Assembly: GCF_000011365.1 (NCBI RefSeq)
Contig: NC_004463.1
Coordinates: forward strand, 6,682,001-6,746,000
From: Bradyrhizobium diazoefficiens USDA 110
GTDB taxonomy: Bacteria; Pseudomonadota; Alphaproteobacteria; Rhizobiales; Xanthobacteraceae
DNA: 64,000 nt
Direction: 5' to 3'
In this document: piece after piece, positions 53,813 through 63,734 of the stretch
Numbering within the stretch: position 1 is the first letter of the stretch
Layout: every line of letters starts with the position of its first letter
Program-made: the position numbers and the translations under genes
The notes under the pieces: generated by a model
Told to the model about the DNA's origin: nothing
Seen by the model: the letters and a program-made list of their open reading frames with translations, nothing else
Database searches by the model: none

Positions 53813-54790
53813 TCACTCGCCCGGCGCGATCGCATTGCTCGGCGTCGGCCGGTCGGTGATCTGCTGCCCGAACAGGCTGCCGATCAGCTCGACCGCGGTC
53901 CGCGCGGTTCGACCACGTTCGTCCAGGAATGGATTGAGCTCAACGATGTCGACCGACCCCACCACGCCGGAATCGTGCAGCAGCTCCATGATCAGATGTG
54001 CCTCGCGATAGGTCGCTCCGCCCGGCACCGTGGTTCCGACCCCGGGCGCCACGCATGGATCGAGGAAATCGACATCGAAGCTGACATGCAGCACGCCATT
54101 GCTCGCCTTGACCCGCTCGATGACACGGCGGATCAGCACGGCGACGCCGAACTCGTCGATCTGGCGCATGTCGACAACCCTGATCCGGCGTGCGCGCATC
54201 AGCTCCTTTTCGAGCTTGTCGATCGACCGCGCGCCGAACAGATCGAGCCTGTCAGGATCGATCGACGCACGCGGGTCATCGCCGAGCAGGCCGTCGAGGC
54301 CCGGCTCGCCACACAGAAACGCGGCCGACATGCCATGCATGTTCGCCGTGATCGTCGTCTCCGGCGTATTGTAGTCGGCATGCGCATCGAGCCAGAGCAC
54401 GAACAGCTCGCGTCCGCGCTCCTGCCAATGGCGCGCCATGGCATTGACCGAGCCCATCGACAGCGTGTGATCGCCGCCGAGGAAGATCGGAAGCGCACCG
54501 GTTTTCGCGATCTCGTAACCTCTGCGGCTCAGCACGCGTGTCCAGCGCTGGATTTCGCGGTAATGATTGGCTTTTTCGGGCGGCCTGTCAGCGAGGTCCC
54601 TGACCTCGGCCACCGAAAGATCGCCGTAATCGACGACCTCGAAGTCCAGGCTCTCGAGCAGCGTCGCAAGGCCGGCGGTGCGCAGCGCCGGCGGGCCCAT
54701 CAGGGTGCCGCGCTGCGAGGCCCCCATATCGATGGGCGCGCCGAGCAAGGCGATGCGCCGGGCTCGATCCGGCATGGTCCGATCGGTCAC
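53813..54790 (-). CDS. rocF: arginase
   Basis: 325 residues from a GTG (ATG at 54775 is an alternative). Ureohydrolase fold with all manganese ligands: GGDHTLSMG, WLDAHADYNT, and SFDVDFLDPCVAPGVG; glutamate in ELNPFLDERGRTA. It hydrolyses arginine to ornithine and urea, in nitrogen recycling. No ornithine cyclodeaminase or ornithine aminotransferase gene is next to it. Confidence 0.93.
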   Translation of the reverse strand: MTDRTMPDRARRIALLGAPIDMGASQRGTLMGPPALRTAGLATLLESLDFEVVDYGDLSVAEVRDLADRPPEKANHYREIQRWTRVLSRRGYEIAKTGALPIFLGGDHTLSMGSVNAMARHWQERGRELFVLWLDAHADYNTPETTITANMHGMSAAFLCGEPGLDGLLGDDPRASIDPDRLDLFGARSIDKLEKELMRARRIRVVDMRQIDEFGVAVLIRRVIERVKASNGVLHVSFDVDFLDPCVAPGVGTTVPGGATYREAHLIMELLHDSGVVGSVDIVELNPFLDERGRTARTAVELIGSLFGQQITDRPTPSNAIAPGE

Positions 54791-55066
54791 GGCAGTCTCC
54801 TGACATCCTCAAGATCGTGCCAGCCTAACAGAGATTCGTCCCCGTCGTTTCACGGGTATTTCCCGGTGAAAAGACGCCGCGCGGGAAGCCGTCCCGGAAC
54901 AAAATCCCGCGCGCCGCATTTCCCCTGCAAGGCCGGCACCCGCCGTACATTACGGCGCCTGTCGCGGATAGCCAAAGGTCTTCGGACCCGCTGTTCAAAA
55001 CGAGCGCTCGCGCGGATAGCCAAAGGTGCCGGCCTCATTCACCTCGTCAGAGCGGAGTTTACGAAT

Positions 55067-55327
55067 TTGAGCACCGAAATTCCGCAGCCCCCGTCCCAGC
55101 CCGGCATGGCCGAGCGCGCCATCGACGCCGCGGCCGACGTCTCCCACACGATCGGCGAGGTCGCGGGAGGCTTGCGCGCCGCTGTCGACCGCTTGACGCA
55201 TGTCATCGACGAAGCTCGAAAGCCGGGTAAACCGCTCGCGACGGTCGCCGCAATCACACGTGAAGCGCCGCTCGCGAGCCTGTTCGTCGCCTTCCTGTTC
55301 GGGGTTGCCATCGCCCGCCGGCGTTAG
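55067..55327 (+). CDS. small DUF883-like membrane protein
   Basis: 86 residues from a TTG with GGAG nine bases upstream. An amphipathic helical N-terminus (AERAIDAAADVSHTIGEVAG) and one C-terminal membrane helix ending in the positive GVAIARRR. Similar to ElaB/YgaM-type ribosome- or membrane-anchoring stress proteins in pattern, not checked. Convergent with nothing; lies before the GGDEF-EAL gene. Confidence 0.55.
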   Translation: MSTEIPQPPSQPGMAERAIDAAADVSHTIGEVAGGLRAAVDRLTHVIDEARKPGKPLATVAAITREAPLASLFVAFLFGVAIARRR

Positions 55328-55354
55328 CAATGAAGCTTGCGTGGCGTGAGTCAG

Positions 55355-58093
55355 CTAGGCAGCGGTGACGGATCGGGGCTGCGTCAGGAACTGCCGTTCG
55401 AACGCATCCGCGGGCATCGGTCGACCGAAGAAATAGCCCTGCCCTTCCTCGCATCCCATGCTGACCAGGAAGTCGGCCGTGGCACGGTTCTCGATGCCCT
55501 CGGCCACGACGGTGAGCCCGAGTTGCTTGCTGAGGCCGATGGTCGAACTGACGATCGCGGCATCGTCGGAATCGGCGAGCAGATCGAGCACGAACGACCG
55601 GTCGATCTTGAGCCCGTCGAGCGGAAATTTCTTCAGATAGCTCAGGCTTGCGTAGCCGGTGCCGAAGTCATCGAACAGGACGCGGACGCCGAGCTCCTGG
55701 ATCCGCTTGAACATGTCGAGCACGCGGCCCTCGTCATGGAGCAGGATATCTTCGGTGACTTCGAGCTCGAGCAGCGCCGGCGTCAGCCCTGTTGCGCCGA
55801 GCAAGGCCGCAGCCGCATGCGCGAGATCGCCGGATTGTAGCTGCGACGGCGAGAGGTTGATCGCGACGCGCACGCTGTTGCCGGACAATTCCCACGCACG
55901 CGCCTGCCGGCAGGCCGTCTCCATCACCCAGTTCGCGATCCGCTCGGACAGCGCTGAGGTATTGACCACCGGCATGAACTCCCCGGGGGAGACATAGCCG
56001 CGCACGGGATGCCGCCAACGGATGAGCGCTTCAGCCCCGACCAGGCCGCCGTCGACCAGGCGAACCTGCGGCTGGTAGAACAGTTCGAATTCGCCGCGAT
56101 CCGCGGCAAGCGCCAGTTCGCTCTCAAGCGTCAGACGGTTCTGCAATTCCTGCCTGATCGCACTCTCGAAGATCACGTGGCTGCCGCGTCGCGTCGCCTT
56201 GGCGCGGCTCAGCGCGAGATGGCCGTTGCTCAGGAGGTCGTCCGCGTTGTGTCCACCGTCGGGATAGACGGCAACGCCGATGCTGATCCGGACTCGGTGC
56301 TGCCGTGTGCCCGTTACAAGCGGCGCTTCGAACGCGCGCGCGATCCGCTCGGCGAACGCCACAATCGGCTCGCCAGCCTCCGCACAATCAAGTGCGATGG
56401 CGAATTCGTCGCCGCTGAGCCGGGCGACCACCGCCTTACCAGCGATTTCGGCCCGGAGCCGCTCGGCGACGGACTGCAGCACGAGGTCGCCGGCCGAATG
56501 TCCAAGCATGTTGTTGATCTGCTGGAAGCCGTCGAGCCCCAGCACGAGCAGTGCGACGTCGGAAGACCGCCGCTCCGCCGCGGCGATCAGACCGGTAAGG
56601 CCGGCATGCAGCATGTTCCGGTTGGCAAGACCCGTCAGCGCGTCGTGTTCGGCGAGATATCTGACGCGTTCGACCTCGCGCTTGCGGACCGAGATGTCGC
56701 GCAGGATCGCTCCATACTGGAAACCGTCCGTTCCCTGCCAGCCCGAGAAGCTCGCTTCGACGGGGAAGGTTTCACCGTTCTTGCGCCGGCCCTCGAACTC
56801 GACGACGACCGCCCCGCCGGGCACGAGGAGCGCCTGGCGTGCGGCATCGCGCATGGACGGCCTTGCGTCGCCGTCCGTCGGCACGGCGCACAGCGTGTCG
56901 AACGGGCGGCCGATGATCTCGGCCGGCATGTAGCCGAAGATCACGCTCGCGCCGGGATTCCAGACCGTGATCCGGTGATCCTCGTCGGTGCAGACGAGAC
57001 CGTCGCCGAGCGACATGGCGATGCGATGAAAGCGGCTCTCGGCGATGCGTCCCAGGAGACCGCGGAAATCGATCTCGTCCAGCGCGATCGCCGTCAGATA
57101 AGCGATGATCGCGATGTGGAATAGCGATGTGTCGACGACGAAGGGCCATCTTGCCTGCACGAGGGCCGCGGTCAGCTCGACCGCCGCTCCGGCCGCGATG
57201 AGGACCGCAACGCGATATCCCGATGCGAAGCGGCGCCACGAATACATCATGAGCAGGCAGATCACACCCAGGCCGAGGATCATGCCGGCATCGGACGTCC
57301 AGCGCAGCATCCGGTGCTGGAGGATCGATTCCGCCGCCAGCGCCTGGAGGACGGGCCCCGAGACGATGCCGCCATTCGGAACGCTGAACCGGTCGCCCAG
57401 CTCGAGCGCGGTCGCACCGACGATGATCTTCTTGTCTCTGAGCTTGTCGAGTGTCGCGGTATCGCCATGCAGCACGTCGACAAAGGAGACACGCGGAATG
57501 GAGGTCGCCCGAATACTGAAGTCGATCAGGAAGGAGGATCGCCGATTGGCGTCCTGCCCAGCCAGCACGATGGCCATCGACGGCATAAAGGCGTCGCCGA
57601 GCCTCTCGCCGACCGGATAACGGCGAACGAGCCCGTCGGATTCGACCGCGACATTGACGACGGCCGGCCACGACTGGTTGCTGAACGGCTTCAGGGGGCG
57701 ATTGACGTGAGCTGGGCCACCATTCGGCGCCGGCTGCTTGAAGGACGGCAGGATCGTCGAGCCGCCGACCTCCCGAAGCGCCTTGACGAACGCCTCGTCG
57801 GAGGCCGGCTCCGAGGGCGTGCTGAAATCGACATCGAAAGCCACCTCCTGCGCGCCGGCGCTTTCGAGTTTGTGCAACAGCTCTGCGTGGAGCCGGCGCG
57901 GCCAGGGCCACACCCCGATCTGGTCGATCGAGGGCGCGTCGATGGACACCACGACGACATTGCCGCTTGCGGCACGCGATTGCCAGGCAAACCGCAGATC
58001 GGTGAGCGCATTGCGCAGCGCGCCATGCCATCCCGTGGACAGCACGACCGCCAGCGCGATCACGACAAGAATATGCGGCCGATGGCGTTTCAC
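55355..58093 (-). CDS. CHASE2-PAS-GGDEF-EAL sensor protein (c-di-GMP turnover)
   Basis: 912 residues from GTG 58093 (AGGGGA upstream). CHASE2 extracytoplasmic sensor (about 25-275), membrane helices (about 280-340), PAS domain (about 355-480), GGDEF (LSGDEF, the first G replaced by S), EAL (GAEALIRWRHP, DDFGTGYASLSYLKK, VVAEGIE). EAL residues appear intact, so phosphodiesterase activity is likely; synthase activity is possible, as SGDEF proteins can be active. It is next to a FecR protein and a TpsB exporter, so it may set c-di-GMP-dependent adhesion. Confidence 0.9.
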   Translation of the reverse strand: MKRHRPHILVVIALAVVLSTGWHGALRNALTDLRFAWQSRAASGNVVVVSIDAPSIDQIGVWPWPRRLHAELLHKLESAGAQEVAFDVDFSTPSEPASDEAFVKALREVGGSTILPSFKQPAPNGGPAHVNRPLKPFSNQSWPAVVNVAVESDGLVRRYPVGERLGDAFMPSMAIVLAGQDANRRSSFLIDFSIRATSIPRVSFVDVLHGDTATLDKLRDKKIIVGATALELGDRFSVPNGGIVSGPVLQALAAESILQHRMLRWTSDAGMILGLGVICLLMMYSWRRFASGYRVAVLIAAGAAVELTAALVQARWPFVVDTSLFHIAIIAYLTAIALDEIDFRGLLGRIAESRFHRIAMSLGDGLVCTDEDHRITVWNPGASVIFGYMPAEIIGRPFDTLCAVPTDGDARPSMRDAARQALLVPGGAVVVEFEGRRKNGETFPVEASFSGWQGTDGFQYGAILRDISVRKREVERVRYLAEHDALTGLANRNMLHAGLTGLIAAAERRSSDVALLVLGLDGFQQINNMLGHSAGDLVLQSVAERLRAEIAGKAVVARLSGDEFAIALDCAEAGEPIVAFAERIARAFEAPLVTGTRQHRVRISIGVAVYPDGGHNADDLLSNGHLALSRAKATRRGSHVIFESAIRQELQNRLTLESELALAADRGEFELFYQPQVRLVDGGLVGAEALIRWRHPVRGYVSPGEFMPVVNTSALSERIANWVMETACRQARAWELSGNSVRVAINLSPSQLQSGDLAHAAAALLGATGLTPALLELEVTEDILLHDEGRVLDMFKRIQELGVRVLFDDFGTGYASLSYLKKFPLDGLKIDRSFVLDLLADSDDAAIVSSTIGLSKQLGLTVVAEGIENRATADFLVSMGCEEGQGYFFGRPMPADAFERQFLTQPRSVTAA

Positions 58094-58154
58094 TTTGTTC
58101 CCCTGCACCGGCGGTACCTGCCGCCAGGCGCTCCCCTATGCCGACGACACGGTC

Positions 58155-59372
58155 CTAGTGATGACCCCTGCCCCAATACCAACCGTAGTGGTGGCCATGA
58201 CTGCCGTTACCGTTGTCGCCGTTATTCCCGTTCCCGCTGTTCCCGTTGCCGTTGTTGCCATTATTGCCGGTGCCACCGCTTCCATTGCTGGTCGCGCCAG
58301 TCCCGTTGCTTCCGCTCCCAGAGCTTCCTCCGGACACATCGCCGGTCGACCCGGCAGTGGTCGCAACGGTCGTCGTCGCACTTGACGACGAAGATGTGGC
58401 ACTGGCCGCAGATACACTGCTGCTGACGGTGACCGCCGTTACGGTGGAGCTGTTGGCGGCTGTGGTCGTGGTGCTCGCCTTCGTGTCGCTCCAGACCGTC
58501 TCGGTACCGGTGCTGGCGTTGGCGTTGCGCACGTGCCCCGGCGCAATTGCACCGTGGACGAGCCCATGCGTGACCTTGTGGACGTTCAGCTTGACCTCGC
58601 CGAGCGAGCTGGAGATGCGCACGACGCCGCCTTTGGGCGCCTGACCGCCAGCCGCCTTGGTCCCCTTGTCGATCGGACCCAGCGCATGGATCGCATGGCC
58701 GCTCGCCGCGTTGCGCGGCGCCGACAATCCCGATTTCGGCACAGGAATTCGCTCGATCGTCGAGGCGCGCGGCTTGCCATGTTCGATCGGATTGAACGTC
58801 CCCGCGCCGCTCAGGCTGAGGCCGGGCTTGCCATGCCCAAAGGCCGTGGCCGCTTGTCCGGGCATGACCTGAGCGATCTGTCCCGTCTTGAAGTCTGAGA
58901 CTTCGACCTGGCCGCGGAGCACGCCGACCCTGGTGCTGCCCGCATTCACGGTGACGCTGAACTGCGTTCCCTTGACCACGGCGGCGAGGTAGGGCGTCTC
59001 GACCTCGAAATGCTTGACGTTACGCTTCTCCACCTCGAGCAGGATCGAACCTGACTGCTGGATGATCGTGGTCGAGAGACCTTCCTTCTTCTCGGCCGGC
59101 AAGCCGACCACCGAGTTGGGAGATATCAGTATCGTTTCCTCGCCGCGGACAAGCAGCACGCGTCCGGTACGTCCGGTGCGAATGGTATCGCCGGGCTTGA
59201 GCGCCTCCTGCTGATTCAACGACACCTGCTGCGCGCCGTTGGTGGCGACCCAGACCTCGCCGGCGGCTTTGCTGACCGACCAGACGCCATCCTCCGCCGC
59301 GAGTGCACCGGAAGCCATTCCCAGGATCAGCGCCGCCGCGAAGGCGCACCGCATTCCAATTCTGCCGAGCAT
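58155..59372 (-). CDS. FecR domain protein with Gly/Asn/Ser-rich tail
   Basis: 405 residues from ATG 59372 with GAGG upstream. Signal peptide to about residue 26 (ALAAEDG), FecR domain (about 40-150; LKPGDTIRTGRTGRVLLV, VVKGTQFSVTVN). C-terminal part is low complexity: Thr/Ser/Ala run followed by Gly-Asn repeats and a His-rich end (HGHHYGWYWGRGHH). It looks like an exported surface or periplasmic protein with a flexible, perhaps metal-binding tail. Lies directly upstream of the CHASE2 gene on the same strand, and divergent from the TpsB gene. Confidence 0.85.
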   Translation of the reverse strand: MLGRIGMRCAFAAALILGMASGALAAEDGVWSVSKAAGEVWVATNGAQQVSLNQQEALKPGDTIRTGRTGRVLLVRGEETILISPNSVVGLPAEKKEGLSTTIIQQSGSILLEVEKRNVKHFEVETPYLAAVVKGTQFSVTVNAGSTRVGVLRGQVEVSDFKTGQIAQVMPGQAATAFGHGKPGLSLSGAGTFNPIEHGKPRASTIERIPVPKSGLSAPRNAASGHAIHALGPIDKGTKAAGGQAPKGGVVRISSSLGEVKLNVHKVTHGLVHGAIAPGHVRNANASTGTETVWSDTKASTTTTAANSSTVTAVTVSSSVSAASATSSSSSATTTVATTAGSTGDVSGGSSGSGSNGTGATSNGSGGTGNNGNNGNGNSGNGNNGDNGNGSHGHHYGWYWGRGHH

Positions 59373-59502
59373 CACGATCCTCAGTCCGCGTTACAGCCAG
59401 ACCAGACGCGTACCCGAAATCACTCAAGAGAGAATTAGCCGGAACCGGCGAGCCGAACAGCCGCATTAACCAATCATTGACCATAAAAAACTATGAAAAA
59501 TC

Positions 59503-61299
59503 ATGCGGCTAACGAACCCTTACCACCCTATGGGGAGATCTCCGTCAAACTACGGAAACGGGTTCGCGGCGCGTGTCGGGAAGCGGCGTCTCCTTACCGC
59601 GTTGGTGCTGTTGGCACCAATTTTCACGGGAGTTCCGCAATCATTCGCACAACAGGCGAACCAGCCGGGTTTTGATCCGCGCCAGCCCGAGAAATACTTT
59701 GAAAACCAAACCGAGCGGGAAACACTGAGCCGGCCTCCGGTCAAGCTACCGACGGTCGGCCACGCCAACACCGGCGGCGATACCAAGCCTCAGTTCGTGC
59801 TGCGCGGCCTCAATGTCAGCGGCGCCCGCGCCGTCTCCCGCGACCGCATCGCCGCGGTCTATCAGCCTTATCTCGGCAAGAAGGTCTCGCAGGCGGATCT
59901 AGCCGCGATCGCCGGCGCGATCAGCGACCTCTACCGCGCCGACGGTTTCCATCTGAGCCGGGCCGTCGTGCCGCCGCAGGACATCGCCAACGGCGTGGTC
60001 CGGATTCAGGTGATCGAGGGCGCCATTGTCCAGGCCGATCTGAAAGGCGATGGCGCCGAGCAGTTCGGCGTGAGGCCGATGCTCGGACCGGTTCTGGCCG
60101 AGCAGCCATCGCGCCTGGCAACGCTCGAACGCCAGCTTTTCCTCATCAACGTCAGGCCGGGTGTCCGGATCATCGATACCGCGTTGGAGGAGATCGGCGG
60201 TGCGACCGGCCGCTTCCGTCTCACCGTCTATTTGAAGACCTGGCACGTGTTTACGTCGTTCGGCCTGGACAATCTCGGCTCGTCCTCGGTCGGCCCCTGG
60301 CAGACCTATGCGACCGGCGCGTTCAACTCCTACCTCACGCCTGGCGATACGCTGACGGTCAACCTGTCGACCATTGCCAACGATCCCCGCGAGCTCGGCT
60401 TTGCGCGGCTGTCCTATGACGCACCCGTCGGCGTCGACGGCGTGCGCCTCGGCACGTCCGTCCTCTACAGTGCGGTCCGGCCAGGCGACGCCCGCCGCCT
60501 CGACAGCGACATCACCACGACCGAAGCTTTCGAGGTGCGGGCAAGCACCGTGCCCTTCATGTCGCAATCGTCGGCACTGACGCTTACCTTGGCTGGGACC
60601 TTCAGCAACGTGTCCGAGCATGACCTTTACGGTCCCTGGTACAACGACCATATCCGGACCGCGAGCCTTACCGCCGACTATCGGCTCCAGGATCGCTTCG
60701 GCGGTACCAATTTCGCGACGCTGACCTACCGTCAGGGCCTCGACGTCTTCGGCGCATCGCATTTCGACGACGATCTGTTGTCGCGCGACGGTGCGTCATC
60801 GAACTTCTCGGTGCTGAATCTCTGGTTCACGCGCTACCAGTCGCTCAACGATGCCTGGTCGCTCAAGCTCTCGGCGGCGAGCCAGACGGCATCGCGGCCG
60901 CTGTTCACCTCGCAGCAGTTCTATCTCGGCGGCGCGGCCTTCGGCCGGGGCTACGGCGCAGCCGAGATCAGCGGCGACAACGGTCTTGCCGGCTCGCTCG
61001 AGTTGCGCTTCGACCAGAAGCTCAATTTCCGCTACTGGACCGGCTACCAGATCTACGCCTTCGGCGACGCCGGCGCAGTCTGGAACGACGGCTACCGCCT
61101 GAGCGACGGCCTGTCGCTGACATCAGCCGGAGCCGGCGCACGGTTCTTCCTGTGGGACGATCTCCAGGCCGATCTCGGCGTGGCCGTCCCCTTGAGCTAC
61201 CGGGCGCCGGACAACGAGCGCCGCAGCCCACGTTTCCTGTTCACGCTGTCGAGCGCATTCCGGCTCTGCCCCGAACGCGGCAGGAGCGGCTGCCTCTAG
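59503..61299 (+). CDS. ShlB/FhaC/HecB family outer-membrane transporter (TpsB)
   Basis: 598 residues from ATG 59503; ATG 59530 is an alternative. Signal sequence (RRLLTALVLLAPIFTGVPQS), POTRA domains (about 95-235; FVLRGLNVSGARAVSRDRI, ISDLYRADGFHLSRAVVPPQ), then a 16-strand beta-barrel to the end with the conserved RGYGAAEISGDNG loop 6. It secretes a large two-partner exoprotein. No TpsA gene is seen in the window, so the partner is encoded elsewhere or beyond it. Intact, with the usual C-terminal strand. Confidence 0.9.
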   Translation: MRLTNPYHPMGRSPSNYGNGFAARVGKRRLLTALVLLAPIFTGVPQSFAQQANQPGFDPRQPEKYFENQTERETLSRPPVKLPTVGHANTGGDTKPQFVLRGLNVSGARAVSRDRIAAVYQPYLGKKVSQADLAAIAGAISDLYRADGFHLSRAVVPPQDIANGVVRIQVIEGAIVQADLKGDGAEQFGVRPMLGPVLAEQPSRLATLERQLFLINVRPGVRIIDTALEEIGGATGRFRLTVYLKTWHVFTSFGLDNLGSSSVGPWQTYATGAFNSYLTPGDTLTVNLSTIANDPRELGFARLSYDAPVGVDGVRLGTSVLYSAVRPGDARRLDSDITTTEAFEVRASTVPFMSQSSALTLTLAGTFSNVSEHDLYGPWYNDHIRTASLTADYRLQDRFGGTNFATLTYRQGLDVFGASHFDDDLLSRDGASSNFSVLNLWFTRYQSLNDAWSLKLSAASQTASRPLFTSQQFYLGGAAFGRGYGAAEISGDNGLAGSLELRFDQKLNFRYWTGYQIYAFGDAGAVWNDGYRLSDGLSLTSAGAGARFFLWDDLQADLGVAVPLSYRAPDNERRSPRFLFTLSSAFRLCPERGRSGCL

Positions 61300-61311
61300 C
61301 TGCAAAGCCCT

Positions 61312-61340
61312 CATGCCGCGTACCCGGCATGCGGCCCTTT
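61312..61340 (+). terminator. probable terminator of the TpsB gene
   Basis: CATGCCG and CGGCATG form a seven-base stem around six bases, followed by CGGCCCTTTTG. It begins 13 bases after the transporter stop. Confidence 0.55.
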
Positions 61341-61451
61341 TGCGGCCTTGCGCACAGACTTGCCTAAATTTAATCCCGTAACCTGCTCACGATCGCTCGA
61401 TCCGGGCGCTTGCAGTGACCATTTTCAGTCGAAAGCAATTGGGACGGAACC

Positions 61452-62282
61452 ATGAAGAGGGTGTTTGCAATTCTGGCGTTTCTTTGCGTCCTCGGCGTCG
61501 GCGAATATTTCGTCGTCAGCCGGTTTGCGATCCGCCATGAGCTTTTGACCCTGTTCGATGCCTCGCGCCAGCGGCCGATCTCGGTCGAGATCGCGGTGCG
61601 GCGCGACTACGAGACCAAGGCCAATCTCGGTCTCTGGAAGCTGCCGCTCGCCATCATCAGCAACGGCAATACCGTCAAGGCCACCGAGTATTCCTTCCTC
61701 GCCAACGCGCTCGCGGCGCGCGGCTATCTCGTTGCCAGCATCCAGCAGGACCTGCCCAGCGATCCGCCGCTAATGACCCATGTCGGCCAGCAATATGTCG
61801 GCCGGCGTGAAGTCTATATCCGCTGCGAGGCCAACATCCTCTTCGCCCTGGGCGAACTGAAGCGGCGGCAGGAGAACGCCGACTACGACCACATTACCCT
61901 CGTCGGCCATTCCAACGGCGGCGACGTGTCCATGTATGTCGCCCATCAGCACCCGGAGCTGGTGTCGAAAGTGATCACGCTCGACAATCTTCGGGTGCCT
62001 TTCGTGCTCAGCGACAACTTGAAGATCCTGTCGTTCCGCTCGAAGGATCCGCATTTCCTGACCGACCCGGGCGTGCTGCCGACGCCGGAAGAGGCCAAGG
62101 CGCGCGGCATCGACATCGTCCACACCGGTGCGCAGCACACCGAGATGAGCGATCGCGGGCCCGACGCGGTCAAGGAGAAGATCCAGGCGACGCTCGACCG
62201 CTTCCTGCGCGACAGCGCCAGCAGCGCGCTCGCCCCGGCCGATACGAAAAGTCCGATGATCATGAACCCCGGCGACTATTAG
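61452..62282 (+). CDS. alpha/beta hydrolase, membrane-anchored or exported
   Basis: 276 residues. N-terminal hydrophobic segment (VFAILAFLCVLGVGEYFVV) acts as signal or anchor. Nucleophile elbow LVGHSNGGDVSMYVA (Ser about 153) and an acid/His pair near RSKDPHFLTD and HTGAQHTEM. No closer family recognised; substrate might be a lipid or ester in the periplasm. Stands alone on the plus strand. Confidence 0.8.
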   Translation: MKRVFAILAFLCVLGVGEYFVVSRFAIRHELLTLFDASRQRPISVEIAVRRDYETKANLGLWKLPLAIISNGNTVKATEYSFLANALAARGYLVASIQQDLPSDPPLMTHVGQQYVGRREVYIRCEANILFALGELKRRQENADYDHITLVGHSNGGDVSMYVAHQHPELVSKVITLDNLRVPFVLSDNLKILSFRSKDPHFLTDPGVLPTPEEAKARGIDIVHTGAQHTEMSDRGPDAVKEKIQATLDRFLRDSASSALAPADTKSPMIMNPGDY

Positions 62283-62360
62283 CCGGGGACGCCTTGCGGC
62301 AGATCAAGGCGGCTCCGGGCCGGCCACGATAGACACGGTCTCACAATCTCGGAGAGGCAC

Positions 62361-62522
62361 GTGTCGCACTACATCGAAAGCCTTGATACGAAACGGCTGG
62401 GCCTGCCCGCGACAAGGACGCCTGGATTCGTGCGGCATCTGTATCGTTCGACCCGCAGGCTGCTACGGTCGATCATCGCCCGCATCGATCTCTCCCAATT
62501 TCCGGGCTCGTGCTGCGGATGA
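62361..62522 (+). CDS. 53-residue basic peptide
   Basis: GTG 62361 preceded by GGAGAG. MSHYIESLDTKRLGLPATRT then RHLYRSTRRLLRSIIARI, ending SCCG. Arg-rich amphipathic helix of DUF1127 style. Cotranscription with the hydrolase is possible (78 bases away). Not confirmed. Confidence 0.45.
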   Translation: MSHYIESLDTKRLGLPATRTPGFVRHLYRSTRRLLRSIIARIDLSQFPGSCCG

Positions 62523-62559
62523 GCACAGTGGCTGCAAGCGAACGCACGAGGGTTGCCCG

Positions 62560-62874
62560 ATGCACCTGCATTTGAGAGGAATTTGCCTGGTACTTGCCGT
62601 GGCCTCGAGTTCCTCGTCCGCTCTCGCCGCCGATGCCGGTCACGGTGCCGACCTCGCCAAGCGCTGGTGCGCAAGTTGCCATGTCGTGGCCAATGGCCAG
62701 GCGGTAGCCAGCGCCGACGTCCCTTCCTTTGCATCCGTTGCGCGCCGGCCGGACTTCAGTTCGGAGAAGCTCGCCTTCTTCCTGCTCGACCCGCATCCGA
62801 AGATGCCGAGCTTTCCCTTGAGCAGGACCGAAGCCGGCGACATCGCGGCCTATATCGGATCACTGCGTCCATAG
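62560..62874 (+). CDS. small c-type cytochrome
   Basis: 104 residues from ATG 62560 with GAGGG upstream. Signal peptide ending SSALAAD, one heme-binding CASCH (about 38-42) and the distal methionine in PKMPSFPLS. A soluble periplasmic monoheme cytochrome of class I, about 80 residues mature, for electron transfer. No oxidase or dehydrogenase partner is adjacent. Confidence 0.9.
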   Translation: MHLHLRGICLVLAVASSSSSALAADAGHGADLAKRWCASCHVVANGQAVASADVPSFASVARRPDFSSEKLAFFLLDPHPKMPSFPLSRTEAGDIAAYIGSLRP

Positions 62875-63068
62875 AGCGCCGGCCAATCGCGACACTTGTC
62901 GCAAAATGCAAATCCCTGCCGGAGGACCGACAGGGATCAGCAGAAAGGATGATGGACGGCGAATGAGAAACCATTCGGTGGCCCATCATGGACCTGCACC
63001 AGCATCGAAATGCGGATCTCAATGCTGCGCAAGATCAATTTGTAGGCACGCAGCGCACAAACCAGGAA

Positions 63069-63410
63069 TCAGGATTTGCCCTTGCCCGGCTGCATGAGAC
63101 TGCCGGTCATCTGGCGCATGTGATCTCCGGCGCTGGTGAACTGGCTACGCAGGAAGTCGGACTGGATTCGCATCGCTTCCTGAAGGTCGGTGGCATGAAC
63201 AAGCTTGCGCGCGTGCTCGAACGCCGACTTCATGTTCTGCTCGGTAAAAGCGAGCGCCTGCTTTGACACCTCCGTCCCTGCTCCCGGAACGGATGACATC
63301 GATTTGGTGGCGGCATCGAAAAACATGCCGAATGCCTGTTCCGCCTGGTCGATCGTCTTTTCGGCTAGGTCGCGCAGTTCGGCCGGAACTTCGATTTTCG
63401 GTTCGATCAT
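63069..63410 (-). CDS. phasin family protein
   Basis: 113 residues, GGGAGGAG upstream of the ATG. Helical phasin core: EVPAELRDLAEKTIDQAEQA, then AFEHARKLVHATDLQEAMRI with QSDFLRSQFTSAGD. Coats PHB granules and controls their size. The synthase phaC lies 54 kb away and no other pha gene is adjacent. Short Gly/Lys tail. Confidence 0.93.
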   Translation of the reverse strand: MIEPKIEVPAELRDLAEKTIDQAEQAFGMFFDAATKSMSSVPGAGTEVSKQALAFTEQNMKSAFEHARKLVHATDLQEAMRIQSDFLRSQFTSAGDHMRQMTGSLMQPGKGKS

Positions 63411-63548
63411 GGTCGCACTCCTCCCTTTTTCTTAGCTGAATACCACACTTGCCGGACCACCTTCCAGCGGCGCCCCCGGGGCAAACGTCCCCGGCGGCCC
63501 GGCTCGGGCAGGAAAATCAAGGAAAAGGCGTAAGATGCGCGGTCCAGC

Positions 63549-63734
63549 TCAGGACAGGGGGTGTTCGGGAAGGACTTCTTCGGTGGCGAGGTCTTCAACG
63601 AGCTTGATGACCTCGAAACGCTGGCGAGGCGCGAGCTTCAAAAAAGCACGGAGCAGGCGCAGGCTTTCGACAGTGCCGCTCGCCGGCGCGCCGAGCTTGA
63701 GGTGCAGTTCAGCCGCGAAATTGAGGTTCTTCAT
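63549..63734 (-). CDS. small hypothetical protein
   Basis: 61 residues from ATG 63734. MKNLNFAAELHLKLGAPASG, then SLRLLRAFLKLAPRQRFEVI, end LVEDLATEEVLPEHPLS. Mostly helical, no motif. I recall similar short proteins in bradyrhizobia; they may be accessory to unknown functions. Bases 63,735-64,000 hold no further clear gene. Confidence 0.6.
   Translation of the reverse strand: MKNLNFAAELHLKLGAPASGTVESLRLLRAFLKLAPRQRFEVIKLVEDLATEEVLPEHPLS

Noticed and set aside
54960..55032. 16-base direct repeat GCGGATAGCCAAAGGT, twice within 70 bases
   Set aside because: Short and without dyad or positional logic; probably a local duplication.
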